A stretch of 64,000 nt of DNA from Saururus chinensis (GCA_035235625.1 CP141143.1:43323178-43387177); one strand, 5' to 3'. Positions 46,369 to 58,902 are shown, counted from the stretch's first letter. Notes: generated from the letters alone by a model not told the origin. Numbers and translations: made by a program.

Positions 46369-49300
46369 TATATCCTTTAAAGTTTAAAAAGCCCTCCTAA
46401 TCATTTGCTACATTCGTAATTACGAATTAAATGGAGAAAGTGATACCAAAATTTGACCGTTCTTCCATAACTTATGTGATTTCATTTGTTTAACTAGTTT
46501 TAGAACAAAGTAAATAAGCTCATCACAAATGTATATTTTATTGTTTTAAAGAAATAAGTATTAATTTACTAAGTTTGTAAGAATAAATCAAACGCAGTAA
46601 GCGACAAACTAATTGGACTACTTTTGCTCTAGTTATATCCTTTTAATTGATTAAAACCGAAGTTCGTTAAGAATGTACATAAATCATTATATTGTTTAAA
46701 AATTAAAGAGACCTTCTAATGATTTGTTATGTTGTAATTGCAAATTAAATGAAGAAAGTGATACCGAAATTTGACTAGTCTTCCTTAACTTCTATGATTT
46801 TATTCGCTTAACTAATTTTAGAACAAGTACTAAATATAGGAATGTATATTTAGTTATTTTTATAAAATACATACTCATTCACTATGTTCATAAGAATAAG
46901 TCAAATGCACTAAATGACGAACCAATTGGACCACTTTTGGTCTAGTAGTTATATCCTTTTAATCGATTAAAACCGAAGTTCGTTAATAATGTGCATAAAT
47001 CGTTATATAGTTTACAATTTAAAAAGCCCTCCCAATCATTTGTTGCGTTCGTAATTACAAATTGAATGGACAAAGCTATGCCACAATTTGATCGTTCTAC
47101 CTTAACTTATGTGATTTTATTTGCTTAACTTATATTAGATAAAAGGGCATAAGCTCATCAAGAATGTATATTTATTTATTTTATAGAACTATGTACTCAT
47201 TTACTATGTTTGCAAGAATGAATCAAATGTACAAAATGACAAACTAAACACACCACTTTTGGTCAAATTAAATTCTTTTAATCGAATGTAATTGAAGTTC
47301 GTTAAAAATGTGGACAGATGGTTATATCATTTAAAATTTAAAGATACCTCTGAATTATTTGTTATGTTCATAATTACGAATCAAGTAGAGAAAGTAATAC
47401 TATAATTTAACCGTTCTTCCCCAACTTATGTAATTTTATTTGCTTAATTAGTTTTAAAACAAAGGACCCCGCTCATCACAAAATTGTAAAGAGTTTTTGT
47501 AAAAAAATAAGTACTTATTTACTAATTTCAAAAAATAAACCAAATGCACTAAAGGACGAACAAATTGGACCACTTTTTGTCTAGTTATTTCCTTTTAATA
47601 TATTAAAACAGAAGTTTGTTAAGAATGTGCACAAATCGTTCTATAGTTAAAGTTTAAAGAGACCTCGAAATAATTTGTTATGTTTGTAATTACGAATTAA
47701 GTAGAGAAAGTGATACCACAATTGGACCGTTCTTCCTTAAGTTATGTGACTTCATTCACTTAAATAGTTTTAGAAAAAAGTAACCAAGCTTGACACGAAT
47801 GTATATATAGATATTTTTAATAAAGAAGTACTAATTTACTCTTCGTAAAAATAAATCAAATGCACTAAATGATGAACCAATTAGACCACTTTTTGTCTAG
47901 TTATATATCCTTTTAATTGATTAAAAACGATGTTCATTAAGAATGTAGATAAATCATTATATCATTTAAAGATTAAAGAGACCTCTGAATTATTATTTAA
48001 AATCGTAATTACATATCAAATCATTAATTTGACCATTATTCCTTAACTTATGCGATGTCATTTGCTTAACTAGTTTTAGAACAAAGCACCTAGCTCGCTA
48101 CAAATATATATTTAGTTGTTTTAAATATATACGTACTTATTTACTAAGTTCATAAGAATGAATCAAACTTACTAAACGACGAACCAATTGGACCACTTTT
48201 GTTCTATTTATATCCTTTTAATCGATTAAAATTGATGTTTGTTAAAAATGTGCATAAATCGTTATATCGTTAAAAGTTTAAAGAGGCCTTCCAATCATTT
48301 ATTACGTTCGTAATTATGAATAAAATTAAGAATGTGATACCATAATTTAACCGTTCTTCCTTAACATTTGTGATTTCATTTGCTTATCAAGTATTAGAAC
48401 AAAGCACCCAAGCTCGTCGCGATGTGTATTTAGTTGGTTTAAAGAAAAAGGTATACATTTACTAAGTTCTTAAGAATAAATCAAAAGCACTAAATGACAT
48501 ACCAATCAGACCACTTTTGGTCTAGCTATATCCTTTTAATCGATTAAAACCGAACTTCGTTAATAATGTACACAAATCGTTATATTGTTTGAAGTTTAAA
48601 AAGACATCCAAATCATTTTTTATATCCATAATTATGAATCTAATAGAGAAAGTGATACCACAATTTTACCGTTCTTCTTTATGTGATTTTATTCGCATGA
48701 CTAGTTTTAGAACAAAGTAACAAAGCTCGTCATGAATTTATATTTAGTTGTTTTAAATAAATAAGTACTAATTTACTAAGTTCTTAAGAGTAAATCAAAT
48801 GAAGTAAACGAAGAACTAATTAGACCACTTTTGGCCTAGTTATATCCTTTTAATCGATTGAAACCGAACTTCATTAAGAATATGCACAAATCATTATATC
48901 GTTTATAGTTTAAAGAGACCTCATAAGCATTCTTCCTTAACTTATGTGATTTTATTTGCTTAACTAGTTTTAGAAAGAAGTATGCAAGATCGCCATGGAT
49001 GTGTATTTAGTTGTTTTAAAGAAACAAGTACACATTTACCAAGTTTGAAAAAATGAATGAAACACACTAAACGACGAACAAAGTGAACCACTTTTTGTCT
49101 AGTTTTATCCTTTAATCAATTAAGCCGAAGTTCGTTAATCATATGAACAAATTGTTATATTGTTTAAAGTTTTAAGAGAACTCCCAATTATTTTTTACCT
49201 TTGTAAATACAAATCAAATGGAGAAAGTGATGCCAATATTTGACCGTTCTTCCTTAACTTATGTGATTTCATTTGCTAAACTAATTTCAGAACAAAGTAC

Positions 49301-49514
49301 CCAAGCCCATTACGAATATATATTAAGTTATTTTAAATAAATAAGTACTCATTTACTATTTTTCGTAATAATGAATAAATGTATTAAACGATGACAGAAT
49401 CAGACCACTTTTAGTCTAGTTATATCCTTTTAATCAACTAAAACCAAAGTTCGTTAAAAATAAGCACAAGCCGTTATATCGTTTAAGGTTTAAAAAGACC
49501 TCATAATCATTTGT
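46369..49514 (+). repeat. 320-bp dimeric satellite, block 5 (subfamily B)
   Basis: About ten units in plus orientation starting with ATATCCTTTAAAGTTTAAA, which directly follows LTR copy 3. The type B signatures are clear (ATTTAGTTGTTTTAAAGAAA, ATGGAGAAAGTGATACC). It is the last satellite block: it ends at about 49514, inside TCATTTGT, and no satellite is seen further right. Confidence 0.95.
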
Positions 49515-50160
49515 CAATTAAGATAGGAGAGGATTACCTTTGTGTTTGTATAGACCCCTCTAAATCCTTGCTTTGGATTGTAGAATTTACTTGATGGAGT
49601 GCCCAAGTGTTTACCTTAAAGCCACACTATTCCAATGAAGCATTTTCCTCCTTTGTGCGACATGCAAGAGGAAAATCGAGAGAGAGAGAGAGAGAGGTGG
49701 CCAGCCCCTCTTTTTGTCTTTCTTTTGAGCAACACGCCAAGAGGGGAGGGGGCATAATTGGGAGAGAGTGGAGAAGAGTGGAGGCAGCCTAGTTAGGGCT
49801 TCTCACTCTCATTACAACTATTTATACTCCCTCCTACCTGACATGGGCTTTCTAAATGGGCCTCCAATCTAAATTTCACTGGATTAACCTAGCGAGTCTA
49901 ACACAACAGAAGTGAGCTATGTTTCTAAGAGCCCACAGAGGCCTAGAACCCCTGCACATGGCCAACCCCGCGATAGGGTCGACCCCTTGCTAACCATGGA
50001 TCCGACCAACAACATTAATTCAAGAGTAAGGCCCCACAAAGTGAATATGCGCACCATAGTCACATGCCTAGTGTGCGTGTGTGACTACATGTACATTCTT
50101 GCTCATGCTTATATGATTTTAGTTGTCACTAACGGACCATGTTTCATGCATATATAGACT
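49515..50160 (-). mobile_element. LTR-like fragment with promoter, truncated by satellite
   Basis: On the minus strand this segment has a promoter-like layout: GGAGTATAAATAGTTG (49816-49831), a pyrimidine-rich leader, then an (AG)n run on the plus strand at 49677-49697. Upstream on that strand is the palindrome GGGGTCGACC. This looks like U3-R-U5 of an LTR cut off by the satellite at its 3' side. The short open frames here do not resemble known proteins. Confidence 0.45.
49677..49697. repeat. (GA)n microsatellite
   Basis: A run of GAGAGAGAGAGAGAG of about 20 bp. Confidence 0.9.
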
Positions 50161-53130
50161 GAATACAAAAATGATAAATCAGAAAATAACCATGGCATAT
50201 CAACATAGTCTATCAGATCTACATTTCATATAATACCCCATTTCCGATTACTTTCCTTACCATAACCATAATTATTCATAAGTAATTATCCTGCATGCAA
50301 ATATCTCAAGTATATAATTCATAGCATGAATAATCACATTATCACCTAAACATCCATCCTACATGAAATGTGCCTCAAGCATACCATACATACCCATTCT
50401 CCTTCATAACATTCAACCTGCATGACACGTATCTCTAACACACAATCACATCATGCATATCTATAACCATTAACCTACATGAGAAATGTTTCTTACACAT
50501 AATCACGTCATGCGTATCAAATTCTCATTCACCCGTAAATCATCCACCCTGCACGACAAAAGTGTCTCAATTACGCTATACCAAATCATGCATAATAAAT
50601 CATATTCACATGTGTCACATAATTTCAAGTGTTCCTTACTAAACCGCCACTTACACGTAAGTAAAAGATTTAGCATGCATATAACACATATATCAAATCA
50701 GGGAATAAATAATAATGTCATGACTTAGCATCCATCCTGCATAAGTAATGATCCTTATCCAATCATAATCAAGCATCATCTCACACATAATCCACATGAG
50801 AAGTGTCTCTCACACACTTTCTAATCATGCAACCATATCACATAAACCTGCATAATAGTGTCTCAATCACATGATTCAGATCATTCATTCGTATCACATA
50901 AACCTATATAATACTGTCTCAATCACACAATTCAAATCATGCATTCATATCACATCCATTTCATAGCTCATTCAGCCTGCACGACAAACGTGTCAAACAC
51001 ATGATACACCACTGTTCATAATAATTCATAATCATGTGTCACATTATCCCTACACAACCTGTGCAATCCTAGGCATAATAATCATAATACACATGCATCA
51101 TCACAAATAGTGAATGCCTCCATCACGGAGTGAATACAATCATGCGACATAGGTGGGACATGGTCAAGGCCACACATGCGGAACATAGTCCGATTGCCAC
51201 ACAAGAAATATAAAGTGTCGCCTAGGGACATCTTCTGCGGTGGGGGAGAACCCGAATTCCCACACAGGGAACCCTAGAACACGTGGTAGCCGGTGCACCA
51301 AGGCGTACCACTCTTGATTCTCAGGGTCCAGATGACTATCTCAATAAATCTCATCTGTAAGACAAGTACACAACTCACTATCAGTCCCCACATGGAATGT
51401 GCTCCCATCAGTCCCCACATGCATCATATTCGAATTATAAACAACCACAATTTCATAATAAATTTCCCACATGTGTGTGTGTCGAATATATTTCCCACAT
51501 GTGTCTAAGCACATGACCATGCTAGCACAATAGCTTATAAAGCAATGCACACATGCTTGATAAAATCTAATCATAGTTACCAACTGAAATCATGGTGAAA
51601 TCTATCGTAAATCGTCATTCTATTCATGTAAAATCAAATGCTAAACTCTTACAAGCATGATTATTCTACACATGAAGCTAGAACATGATATCACCATTCA
51701 CCCATAATTCCTTCATATTATAAGATGACATATCGTATAATTGTCATACAATAACCTTGCTAGAACATGCTTAAATAGAAGAATTTCACCAAAATAGATT
51801 CAAGAGATAATTGTGCTAACATGTCTAGCCATAATCATGAAATTCCACATAATAAATAAACATGTTTCATAAATTCCAACCTACATAAGACATCCTTGTA
51901 GTAGTTTATTCAAACTTCAAACACTCCAAATAAACATTAGAAATATCAGTTGGAAGTAAAAACACTAAAATAAGCATAAAAAACCCAAAATGCCTAAATC
52001 TATTGTGTAGCCAATAGATGGGCCTATAAGGCCGTTTGATAGGCCCGATCGATCACCCCTTAACCCCTATTGATTGCCAAAAGGGCAGATTTGTGTCTTC
52101 TTCTTCCTTTTGAAATTCAAACCGAAAACACCATTAATGGAACTTAAAACATCAATCTAAGCCACAAACATCAAGAAAATCAAATCAAACATTCCAGAAT
52201 TCTAAATCAACCTATTTTAACTTTTTCTTAAGCTACCATTAAAGCCCTAAACAAGAAACCCATTCAAATAAAACACATAAAAAATTGAGATTTTTTAAAC
52301 ATAGCAAGGCTGAGATTAAACCCATTACCTTTCACCTTGTTTTAAGTCGGATTGGCTCATCAATCACTTCCCAAACCTTCCAAAAATATAATTTTCTTGT
52401 TAGTACCCATCTAAATCTGATTTAAACTTGAAAATCATTGGAAAAATCCTAGATCAAGAACTTTTGAGACCTAAAAATGAGATTTTGAAAGCTAGGGTTT
52501 GTAGTAGAGGTGTAAATCAGTGATATAATGGCTTGAAAATGAATTGAACCAATAGAGAATGAAGAGATTAGGGGAAGTTTATTAAAAACCCTAATGATTA
52601 AGACGGAATTGAGAAAATCTTACCTCTAATCACTTCCTTTTTGGGCCTAATGGGGAATTAGTCTCTAAATCTCCTTCCTTAGCCCTTTCCGAGAAAGGGG
52701 TCAGCCCTTTCCTTTTATAGGAAAGAATGGGCTAAACCTAATTAAAACTTAGGGTGTAAATAGAATTTTTATCTAGAATTCAGAAATTTGGCCATTTAAA
52801 CAAAAATTAGGAATAGAAAAATTCTAAAATTTTTTCTAATAACTTGTTTTGATGTCTGGGATGTTTTGGACCAAAAACCCCAAATTCGACCATGGGGACC
52901 ACATGGGGTCCTGCCAAACCATAATTTTCAAAAAATTTGAGAAAATTCACAAATCACTTGGATTCACTTAAAACTCATAAATATGAAGTTGGTTTTGATT
53001 AAAACCTTCGGAAACCATATTTATTTTTGAAAATCACCGAAATCAATCAGAAAAGGTTCAAACCACATAACGATGATTAAATAACAAATAAAATTAAATG
53101 TAAACCGGCTTTAAGACAAGAGTTCTTACA
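50161..53130 (-). mobile_element. Tekay-like LTR family C, copy C1
   Basis: On the minus strand it starts at 53130 with TGTAAGAACTCTTG and then shows a long U3, a TATA-like TTCCTATAAAAGG at 52711-52724, and a GATCGATC/TTGATCG-like patch at 52010-52080. Downstream (51100-51350) it aligns with C2: GTGGTAGCCGGTGCAC, then CATACCACTC or its variant, and CAGATGACT are shared. The 50280-51140 part is AC-rich with repeated CATAAACCTGCATAATAGTG and TGTCTCAATCACA-type motifs, probably a degenerate tandem structure. The 3' end is not defined. No coding region is seen. Confidence 0.6.
50280..51140. repeat. Degenerate AC-rich tandem motifs in LTR family C
   Basis: Motifs such as CCTGCATGACACGT, TGTCTCAATCACA, AATCATGCATTC and ATATCACATAAACCT recur at irregular intervals of about 50-70 bp. 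It looks like a decayed minisatellite inside the LTR. The plus-oriented fragment at 55740-56110 has comparable motifs on the opposite strand. Confidence 0.55.
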
Positions 53131-54502
53131 AATATTATCTCATACACATGTATCATCAATCAACGGTGAATGTCTCCATCATGGAGAGAAATACAATCAT
53201 ACCACCCACTCTAGAAGTAATTTGATTTCCTAAATGGAAACCTAGGGCATTGCCCACTCTGGACATAGTCCGAATTCCTTACGGAAGTCTAAGGTGTTTG
53301 GGGTAGTCAGCCCCTCTGCTAGCTCTGGACAATCCAAAAGGAAGGTCCAAATTCCTTACAAAAATCTAGAGTAGTCTTGCTCGCTCTAGACTGTCCTAGC
53401 CAAGAACTTTTGAATTCCTTACGGAAATCTAGAATAGTGTGTTTGCTCTGGACATCTCTGTGGTGGAAGAGTCCGAAATCTACAAGGGAAACCTAGAACA
53501 TGTGGTAGCCGGTGCACGAAGGCATACCACTCTGGATTCTCATGGTCCAGATGACTCTATCAAGAAATCTCAACCGTATTCAAGTCAACTCGACTCAACT
53601 CAACCCGGGGAGGATCCATGTTCTAATCAAGAACTCAAATCGAAATCTTGTCATTTTGGTCAACAAATTTTTGACAAGCCGACAATCGATTAATCTGACA
53701 CGTAATTTCACACCATTGCATCCAATCGATCAACCACAACTAATCTCGATAAAGTCCCATTCTAAATCCATTTCAAGATGCATGCAACATGGTACATACG
53801 TGGGCAATAAATACATGAATTCTAAATCATGAAACATGCTTCCATCAGCTATACATGCATCATTTCTAATCATAAAATCAATCATCACTATAATTACCCC
53901 CACACGGGTGTGTACGTTGTAGAAATATTCAATTCTAAGCAATTGGACATACATTGTAAATCTTCCATCAACATAGCACACACATGCTCTTTAACATTTA
54001 ATCATGGCTCCTTACTAAAATCATGGGTGAAAACCATCGCAAAACACAATTCAAATCAATTGCAACTTCAACCTAAACATAGGTAAGCATATTCACACCA
54101 CATTTGAAACTAAACACAACACTATCATTCACCCATAATTTAATCATAATATATGAAGGCATATAATTTCATTCTCATACTATAACCTTTCTTGTATCAT
54201 ACTTAAAATATGATGAATCATTCAACATGGTTTCAAGACAAGAATTTATAACATGCTTAACCACATAACATAAAATCCACTTAACAGTTAACCATTCATC
54301 ATAGCCTCCAACATCAAAACATAGGAAATGATATTTAAGAATAAAAACATGAAAATGAGCAAAATAACAAAAAATCACAAATCTGTTGTATTCGCATTCG
54401 AACGCCATGCACGGCTGTTCGAATGCCTAACTGTTCGATCGCCAGAACTGAAGTTCTAGTTCGTCTTCTTCCTTTCGAATTCAAAACCAAAAATACACAC
54501 AC

Positions 54503-54538
<36 letters not shown>

Positions 54539-55513
54539 TACTCCCAAACTTCATAATAATGAAATCCAAGCTTAGGAAACAGTAAATCTTATCATTTACA
54601 ATCAAAAGCACCAAGAAATCACTAGAAAGATTAAACTTTTCTAAATCCGCCATTAAAGCTCAACTTTATGTATACCCACATAAAAACTCCACCACATTTT
54701 GACGAAATCCCTTACCTCAAGTGAGTTTCTTAACTTGAAATTGATGCTCCAACTCCTTCAAAATCCTACCCACAATAGGGTTTTGTTAATACTTGTATAA
54801 ATCTGATTAAAAATGCCTAAATCACTAGAAAACTTGTAGATCTAGTATTTATTGAGTTCAAAAAACAAAATTCCTTTCATAACAGTTTGAAATAGAGGCT
54901 AAAATCAGTAGCTTTATGGGTAGAAATCAAGATTAAAACTTAGCAAAAGAAGAGATTTAGAATGTTTAGGAGAAACCCTAAGAAATTATAAAAAGAAAAA
55001 GCTAATTTTTACCTTAATCACCTTTCCTTCTTTGGAATTGGGATTAGGGCCTCCTAAACTCCAGATTCCACTCCTTCCCAAATGGGAAAGTGGCTATGAC
55101 ATTCTATTTATAGTAGGATTTGGGGTAGACCTAACAAATAGGTAGGGTATAAATAGAATTTAACACTAAAACTTGCTTATTTTTAGTCCAAAATGATGTC
55201 TAAAACTTTTGAAACACATAATTACTATCATAAGATGTTCTTAGGGTCATTTATGACCTATCAACTCAATTTTGAACGTGGGCTCCACAGTGGGTCCCGT
55301 CCCCTAACTTTTGGGGAAAAATAGTCAAAAATTCCAAAAATATTTGTATTGCCTTATATTAACATAAAAACCATCAAAGTGAATAAAATTTAGATTAAAA
55401 CTTTAGTTAACCACCTTAATTTTGAAAATAGTCAAAACCGATCAAAGTTAACAAACCACACAATAATCACTAAATAAAATAAATTAAACTAGTTAGAGTT
55501 TAGGGATCTTACA
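53131..55513 (-). mobile_element. Tekay-like LTR family C, copy C2, truncated
   Basis: On the minus strand it starts at 55513 with TGTAAGATCCC and has CTACTATAAATAGAAT (55101-55116) as TATA box. It aligns with C1 over the promoter-distal part (53140-53590 against 51070-51370). It stops at 53131, exactly where C1 begins, which suggests that C1 inserted into C2. A palindrome-rich patch with CGTTCGAATG-like sequence is at about 54385-54445, and a (TA)n run is at 54503-54536. No coding region is seen. Confidence 0.6.
54503..54536. repeat. (TA)n microsatellite
   Basis: A pure AT run of about 34 bp inside LTR copy C2. Confidence 0.95.
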
Positions 55514-56632
55514 GCTCTAGTTTTCCTTTTCTTAGGAATTCGGACCTTACCCACAAGGGATTGTCCTAGGTGAGCAGCGGCTACTTTCCAAGGCAAGGAA
55601 CTTACCCAAACAGTACTAGTTTTTCATTTTAGGAATTCGGACCTTCCCCGCAAGGGATTGTCTTGGGTGAGCAGGTTTGATTATTTTTTCTCAATTGCAA
55701 GACATACACCTAATTGTTGTTGCATGTGTGTAGAATATAATGCTCATTCACATAGGTTGTGTAGGAATAATGGTGTTTATGGAATGGTTATGCTTGAACA
55801 TGCAAGATGGGATATGATACACTTAATTATGTAGGGTGAAAGCGTATATTGAGATATCATTATGCAGAATGTGAAGATTAATATTTGACTCGTGAAGGAT
55901 GTGAATGCTATAATGAGATTTGTATGATTACATGTGATGGGTATATGTGTTATTCGTTATGGATAAACATAAGATGCGCAGGTGGCATAAACATGTGTTT
56001 ATGGAATGTGAGTTATTTCATTAGGTACAAGTGGCATGATTATGTGTTAATAGAATGTGATCTATCTCCTGATGGACATGTTTAGAGAATGGATATATGA
56101 TGCATGTTTAGATTAAGAATGCATGTGGTGTTTTCATTAGTTTATATTTTGTTTTAAAATTCATACTGAGCTAAGCTTACCCCTCTTTGTTTGTAGTTTT
56201 ATTTTGGTGCTTCATGTTTTGCCATACAGATGCTTCAGATTGGCTCTACGTTGACCATGAGGATGGCCACGATCATTGAGAGGGGCTATAGTTTTTTGGG
56301 GTTATGTTAGTTTGGATCTATGCTAATTTGAACTTACATTTGACTCAACTTTACTTTATGTTTAGCCGTTGTTGGCTTAGACTTGTTTAGCCCTGAAGGC
56401 TTGTTATTATACATTAACTAAATGATGTGGGTATGTGTGGACTAGGATTGATAGTTAATAGTCCTTCTATTCCTCTATTTGCTTTTGCACAAAGGGCATG
56501 TCTGCTTACTTCTATGTGTTTCACCCAAGGATGGGTTAAGTCTTCCACATTTCCACTTCACTCAAAATGCCATATACCATCTCCTCTTTCGACCGGGTTT
56601 GGGTCAGGGGTGGCATGTGCCGGGGCTTCACA
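55514..56632 (+). mobile_element. 3' part of a Tekay-like LTR in plus orientation (C3)
   Basis: A tandem pair of AGGAATTCGGACCTT...GGGATTGTC...GGTGAGCAG segments at about 55530 and 55625 is followed by TACTGAGCTAAGCTTACCCC, a motif common in Tekay/Del LTRs before the 3' end. The end is GTGCCGGGGCTTCACA at 56632. Its 5' part is missing: the start of the oppositely oriented C2 lies at 55513. C2 may therefore have inserted into this older LTR. Confidence 0.6.
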
Positions 56633-56661
56633 TTAATACACATAGATTTTTGAAGTTTTTC

Positions 56662-56871
56662 TTACATTAAAGGTTCCCTACTTAGAAAATTCTTCTCCCA
56701 ATTTTGAATAACTGAAGTAGGACAAATAATAAGTACAAGACCCACATTACCAGTCTTTGTGATGTTAGCATTCTCATATTGTCCTTTCTTTCCCAAACTA
56801 GCAACCAAGAAAGCAATTGTTTGCATGGTCTTACCAAGGCCCCTGTTCGATTGTAATAAAATGCAAATTCC
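56662..56871 (-). pseudogene. SNF2-family helicase exon fragment (ERCC6-like/SWI2 type)
   Basis: Minus-strand translation gives about 69 codons with RGLGKTMQTIAFLVASLGKK (Walker A, motif I) and later VLIICPTSVIQNWEKNF (motif Ia region). Both are hallmarks of Swi2/Snf2 ATPases, and the wording is closest to plant ERCC6-like/SWI2 remodellers. The residues just before GLGKT, usually an acidic DDM or DEM, read QSNR, so the fragment is altered at a key site. It ends in a stop at 56662-56664. No neighbouring helicase exon was recognised in 56872-58375. It lies 30 bp from the end of LTR fragment C3, so it is probably a captured or stranded gene piece. A member of an intact gene with long introns is possible but less likely. 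Confidence 0.65.
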
Positions 56872-58374
56872 AGTAGAGAAAGAGATATCTTAAGACTAGC
56901 AAACATTTGATATTTAGAAATTAAGAAACCTAAAAGAAACACTTAGGATATCTTTTTCTAAAGGTCTTCCCTTGTCTTAATGTTTTTTTGCTCTTGTACT
57001 TTGATTAATTGTGCCTACAACTAACTTCTTATATATATATATAGATATGTGACTTTAACGCAAGTAAACTTGTTTCAGAGATACGTGTATCTATGCTTGT
57101 GTATGTGTAATAGTTTTTTCTAGGGTTGATTTACATGGTTAAAATCTTTCACAAGTCCAGTACACTGATAATTTAAGTAATAGTAGGTGTGAGTTTGACA
57201 ACCATTTGCATCTTTGAGTGTTTGTTTAACAAACCAAAGAAAAATTTGGACACCATTGTAGATATCATTTTACACCTTCAAAATCAGTACATTTATGGAT
57301 TCTTCAAATTTGGTTTATATAAGTGTGGAGTAAGAAATGCAACATGCATTGCCATGTACATGAGTTGCCTTTATCATATAGTTGTCAAATCCTGTACTTC
57401 TCTTTTTTTTTTGCATGAATGTTGTTTGCTATTTCTAAACTGAAAGGTGGTTGGGGCTGATTGTTGTTGGAAGGATCAGAGGCTAGTCTTTATGACAAAG
57501 AAATGCATTCAAGTGGTTCACAGAGAAAGATGAACTCCATGGAATTTCAACAACAATAGGATGGAGAGTTCCTAGATGGATTTGGTTGTTCAAGAAAATG
57601 GTTAAGGGAATTGATGGTGGTAAGCCAGAGTTAAGGTGTTTGGTAAGGAAAATGATGCAAGATAGTGCACGAATATGAAGTGGTAAAGTGAGAACCAACA
57701 ACACTTCATGCAAACAACCAACAATTTAGGTACAAGCTCTAACAAAAGGAATTCTTGCATCCAAATCAAAAACTTGTTTGGGTACATGAAGTGGGCTGAG
57801 ATGAAGACGGCCCAGGGACAACATAGCGACTTCAGTGGCTGTGATGGGATTGTTGTAAATTAAGGTAAACAATGGCAGCATAGCGCCATTGTCACTTGAA
57901 GAAGGAGAATCAAAGTATTGTCACTGGAAGAAGGAGAATCCAATGGTGGTAGTGCATCAAATTGGCGGATGATGGAGCATTGACAGTTGCGCCTAAAGAA
58001 AGTAGGCAGTAGCAACAAATGTTGGTGATAGTTAGAATTCTAGTGAATGATGGTCACACTCGACACTGCAAAGGAAAATAACTTGTCAGGAACATGATAT
58101 GGATAGTAGAAAATAACTTGCTGCTGATGACATTAGTACTTTGACATTGTAAACATTTGGAACTATTGTATTTACAAACTTCTTTTTCAACACTTCTTGT
58201 ATTAGGTACACAGTTTAAATAATTTTTATTATTTAAATATCTTATATTTTGTTATTATTAAAGTATCAAATTTTATTTATATCTAATGTGCAAATTGATG
58301 TAGAATGTGTTAGAGAATGCAAGAATGAACATGTAAATAAGAAAAAATAAATAAAATTCAAATGAAATTAATAC
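56872..58374. other. Unassigned low-complexity and AT-rich stretch
   Basis: No gene, RNA or element was recognised with confidence. A short (TA)n run lies at about 57031-57045. The part from 57830 to 58060 has a repeated AAGAAGGAGAATC phrase (about 57899 and 57929). It may be the interior of the CACTA-type element whose terminus follows, or host intron sequence next to the helicase fragment. Confidence 0.4.
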
Positions 58375-58716
58375 TATAGCAGTAGTTTTAAAAATCGTTG
58401 CTAATGGCTTTATTGGCAGTTTTATAAATCGGCACTAAAGGCTTTAGTGGTAGCTACTCTGGCCGTTGCTTATTATTTTTTATAGTAGTTTTTAGACTTC
58501 CGCAAAAAATTTTGTTTCTGAAATCCATTAGCGATTTATGCCACTGAAAGTATTTTTTGTACCGGCGGTCATGGAAACCACTGATATCTTCCTCACAAAA
58601 ACATTCAGCATGGCTGTTTTCAGCAGCAATTTCAAAACTACCGCAAAAACATTTTGTGGCTGTTTTAAGGTCTTTATTAGGGGTTTTAAAACCCTCACTA
58701 AATTTTTTTTGTAATG
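58375..58716 (-). mobile_element. CACTA (En/Spm)-type terminus with subterminal repeats
   Basis: On the minus strand the segment starts CATTACAAAAAAAATTTAGTG, close to the CACTACAAAAAA end common in plant CACTA elements. It is followed by repeated patterns of the type GGTTTTAAAACC, GCCACTAAAG and CTTTAGTGGTAGC in both orientations, the usual subterminal arrays. The other end was not found, so only one terminus is supported. Confidence 0.65.
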
Positions 58717-58902
58717 TTTTTCCTTATCTTTTCCTCTATTATGCTTGTGTTGGACCATCATATACATGAGTGAAAGGACAAATCGGTTGTTAGTTGTGTT
58801 GGGAAACCAATCCATCACGTGTGCAAATGCTGGGCAAAGCATCAAGCTCGTGATCACAGTTTTCCTTTGGCTAGGTGTGGACGACTCCATCCGCTCCTGT
58901 AC
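58717..58902 (-). pseudogene. Short coding-like fragment, interrupted by a solo LTR
   Basis: The minus strand has one open frame from the LTR boundary to the CACTA terminus, including RMESSTPSQRKTVI and FAHVMDWFPNTTNNRF. After removal of the solo LTR the same frame can be followed for a short way on the other side, with two stops. I do not recognise the protein, and the nearby similarity to LTR sequence at 60620-60780 makes a chance frame possible. Confidence 0.3.

Noticed and set aside
2717-49514. CRISPR-like or integron-like array
   Set aside because: The units are contiguous, of 320 bp, without unique spacers, and the context is plant retrotransposons.
53439-53832. Overlapping open frames of 84 and 106 codons
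   Set aside because: They fall in the LTR family C stretch that is conserved with 51240-51370 only as DNA; the frame is not kept between the two copies.
57189-57443. 84-codon open frame rich in Cys and hydrophobic residues
   Set aside because: AT-rich chance frame without known domain, and not in phase with the helicase fragment on the other strand.
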